Assembly (NCBI GenBank): GCA_027450105.1
Contig: DAIDKJ010000065.1
Location: 1 to 7,142 of the forward strand
Origin: Ferrovum sp.
GTDB taxonomy: Bacteria; Pseudomonadota; Gammaproteobacteria; Burkholderiales; Ferrovaceae
DNA length: 7,142 nucleotides
Direction: 5' to 3'
This document shows positions 5,989-7,142 of the stretch, in pieces. Within the stretch, counting starts at the first letter, position 1. Each line of letters opens with the position of its first letter. The position numbers and the translations under genes are program-made. The notes beneath the pieces were generated by a model. It searched no databases. It saw only the letters and a list, made by a program, of their open reading frames with translations, and was not told the DNA's origin.

Positions 5989-7142
5989 ATGAAGCGCCTG
6001 CTGCTCGTGGCGTTGATCGTTGCGTTGATCTGCGCCTTCTTGGCATTCGATCTGGAGCGTTATCTAACCCTGGAATCCCTCCAGCATAACCAACAGGATT
6101 TCCTCGCGCTCAAGGCGCAATCACCCTGGCTGGTGCTGTCAGCCGGTTTTGTGCTGTATGTCATTGCGGCCGCACTGTCCTTGCCGGGTGCTGTGGTGAT
6201 GACCCTGGCCATGGGGGCATTATTCGGACTGGTCCCAGGGACATTGTTGGTGTCCTTTGCGTCCAGCATCGGCGCAACGCTGGCGTTTCTTGCTTCCCGT
6301 TTTGTGCTGCGTGACGTGGTCCGGCAGCGTTTTGGCAACCAGCTGAAGGCGGTCAACGACGGGATTTCCCGGGACGGCGCATCCTATTTGTTTGCTCTGC
6401 GCCTGGTTCCGGTATTTCCATTCTTTCTCATCAACCTGCTGATGGGGCTGACCACCATGCGTACCCGTACTTTTTATTGGGTGAGCCAAGTGGGGATGTT
6501 GGCAGGCACGTTGGTGTTTGTGAACGCGGGCGCTCAGTTGGCGCAGTTGCATGGTCTGTCCGCCATTCTCACGCCCGGAGTGCTGATTTCTTTTGCCCTG
6601 TTAGGGGTTTTCCCCCTGGCTTCAAAGAAAATCATCTCGGGGCTACAACGTCGTCGGGTCTATGCCAAATGGAAACGTCCCGCCAAGTTCGACCGGAATC
6701 TCATCGTCATTGGTGGTGGTGCGGCGGGACTGGTGTCCGCGTACATTGCCGCAGCGGTCAAGGCCAAAGTGACGCTCGTCGAAGCCCATCAGATGGGCGG
6801 CGACTGCCTCAACTATGGCTGCGTGCCGAGCAAGGCGCTGATCAGGAGTGCCAAGCTGGTCCATCAGATGCGCCATGGCGAACCCTATGGGCTCCAATCG
6901 GTGACCCCTGATGTCAGTTTTCGTCAGGTGATGGCGCGGGTACATGCGGTGATCCAAACCGTTGCACCCCATGACAGTGTAAAGCGATATACCAGCCTGG
7001 GTGTGGAAGTGCTGCAAGGCCATGCGCGCATCACCGATCCGTGGACCGTGGAAATCAAGTCAACCGACGGCACGAGGCAAACGCTAACCACGCGCAGCAT
7101 CATCATCGCCACGGGCGCACGACCCTTCGTGCCCCCTTTGCC
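5989..7142 (+). CDS. VTT (TVP38/TMEM64)-FAD pyridine nucleotide-disulfide oxidoreductase fusion, 3'-truncated by the window edge
   Basis: 384 codons are visible and open to the edge. Residues 4-20 form a membrane helix or signal anchor. About 50-215 is a DedA-like VTT membrane domain with LPG at 65-67, R138-LVPVFPF and N-LLMGLT, and a last helix at about 197-213. A basic linker then enters a class-I flavoprotein: dinucleotide-binding GGGAAG at 242-247, the redox disulfide C273-LNYG-C278 in GGDCLNYGCVPSK, and ATGARP near the edge. This resembles mercuric reductase and dihydrolipoamide dehydrogenase, so NAD(P)H-dependent reduction of a disulfide, metal or quinone-like acceptor at the inner face of the membrane is likely; the substrate is unknown. 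The NAD-binding and dimerisation domains lie beyond the window. ATG 5989, one base after the arsS stop, gives the natural MKRLLL start; ATG 5977 (4 residues longer) overlaps arsS and is the alternative. The ribosome-binding site is weak (GGA at 5982-5984), suggesting coupling to arsS. Confidence 0.9.
   Translation, partial: MKRLLLVALIVALICAFLAFDLERYLTLESLQHNQQDFLALKAQSPWLVLSAGFVLYVIAAALSLPGAVVMTLAMGALFGLVPGTLLVSFASSIGATLAFLASRFVLRDVVRQRFGNQLKAVNDGISRDGASYLFALRLVPVFPFFLINLLMGLTTMRTRTFYWVSQVGMLAGTLVFVNAGAQLAQLHGLSAILTPGVLISFALLGVFPLASKKIISGLQRRRVYAKWKRPAKFDRNLIVIGGGAAGLVSAYIAAAVKAKVTLVEAHQMGGDCLNYGCVPSKALIRSAKLVHQMRHGEPYGLQSVTPDVSFRQVMARVHAVIQTVAPHDSVKRYTSLGVEVLQGHARITDPWTVEIKSTDGTRQTLTTRSIIIATGARPFVPPL

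Noticed and set aside
6477..6911. Plus-strand open frame of 144 codons within the VTT-reductase region
   Set aside because: It is out of frame with the recognisable VTT and FAD/CX4C motifs of the 5989 gene, which remains open throughout; the shadow frame matches no family.
1..7142. tRNA, rRNA, CRISPR arrays, integrase or intact insertion sequence
   Set aside because: I saw no tRNA-like folds, no regularly spaced repeats and no transposase or integrase frame on either strand.

Overview
The window is a piece of a proteobacterial chromosome or genomic island with moderately high GC. The encoded proteins look beta-/gammaproteobacterial or Acidithiobacillus-like, but no marker here fixes the genus. 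All supported genes lie on the + strand. There are two blocks: the tail of a copper/silver efflux operon, and an operon-like run of redox, radical-SAM and regulatory genes built around arsS.

Region 1 (1-2518) is the 3' four-fifths of cusA, the RND inner-membrane pump of a Cu(I)/Ag(I) efflux system. About 221 N-terminal residues lie off the left edge. The three cleft methionines, the proton-relay D/E/K and most of the methionine-relay residues align with E. coli CusA at an almost constant offset. One relay methionine (E. coli M755) is a threonine here.

Region 2 (2519-2909) is about 390 bases without an established gene. It holds a 34-codon relic of a hipA-type toxin kinase (catalytic-loop motif only), an imperfect stem, and a short ORF with a good ribosome-binding site that overlaps the next gene. 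It looks like a rearrangement scar joining two gene blocks.

Region 3 (2910 to the right edge) has tightly packed co-directional genes: a pyridine-nucleotide-disulfide oxidoreductase of the type fused to SelD in some organisms; an ECF sigma-70 factor; a 64-residue zinc-finger (ZAS-type) anti-sigma candidate 1 base downstream; arsS, the arsenosugar-biosynthesis radical SAM enzyme in its cysteine (non-selenocysteine) form; and, 1 base after arsS, a fusion of a membrane VTT (TVP38/TMEM64/DedA-like) domain to a mercuric-reductase/lipoamide-dehydrogenase-like flavoprotein with a CX4C redox disulfide, cut by the right edge.

Reading of the system (inference): an ECF sigma/anti-sigma pair with an embedded thiol-zinc switch may control a small pathway in which ArsS makes an organoarsenical and two flavoproteins, one membrane-tethered, supply or sense redox equivalents. 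No arsM, arsR, acr3/arsB or arsenosugar glycosyltransferase is visible, so the substrate and the completeness of the pathway are not settled by this window.
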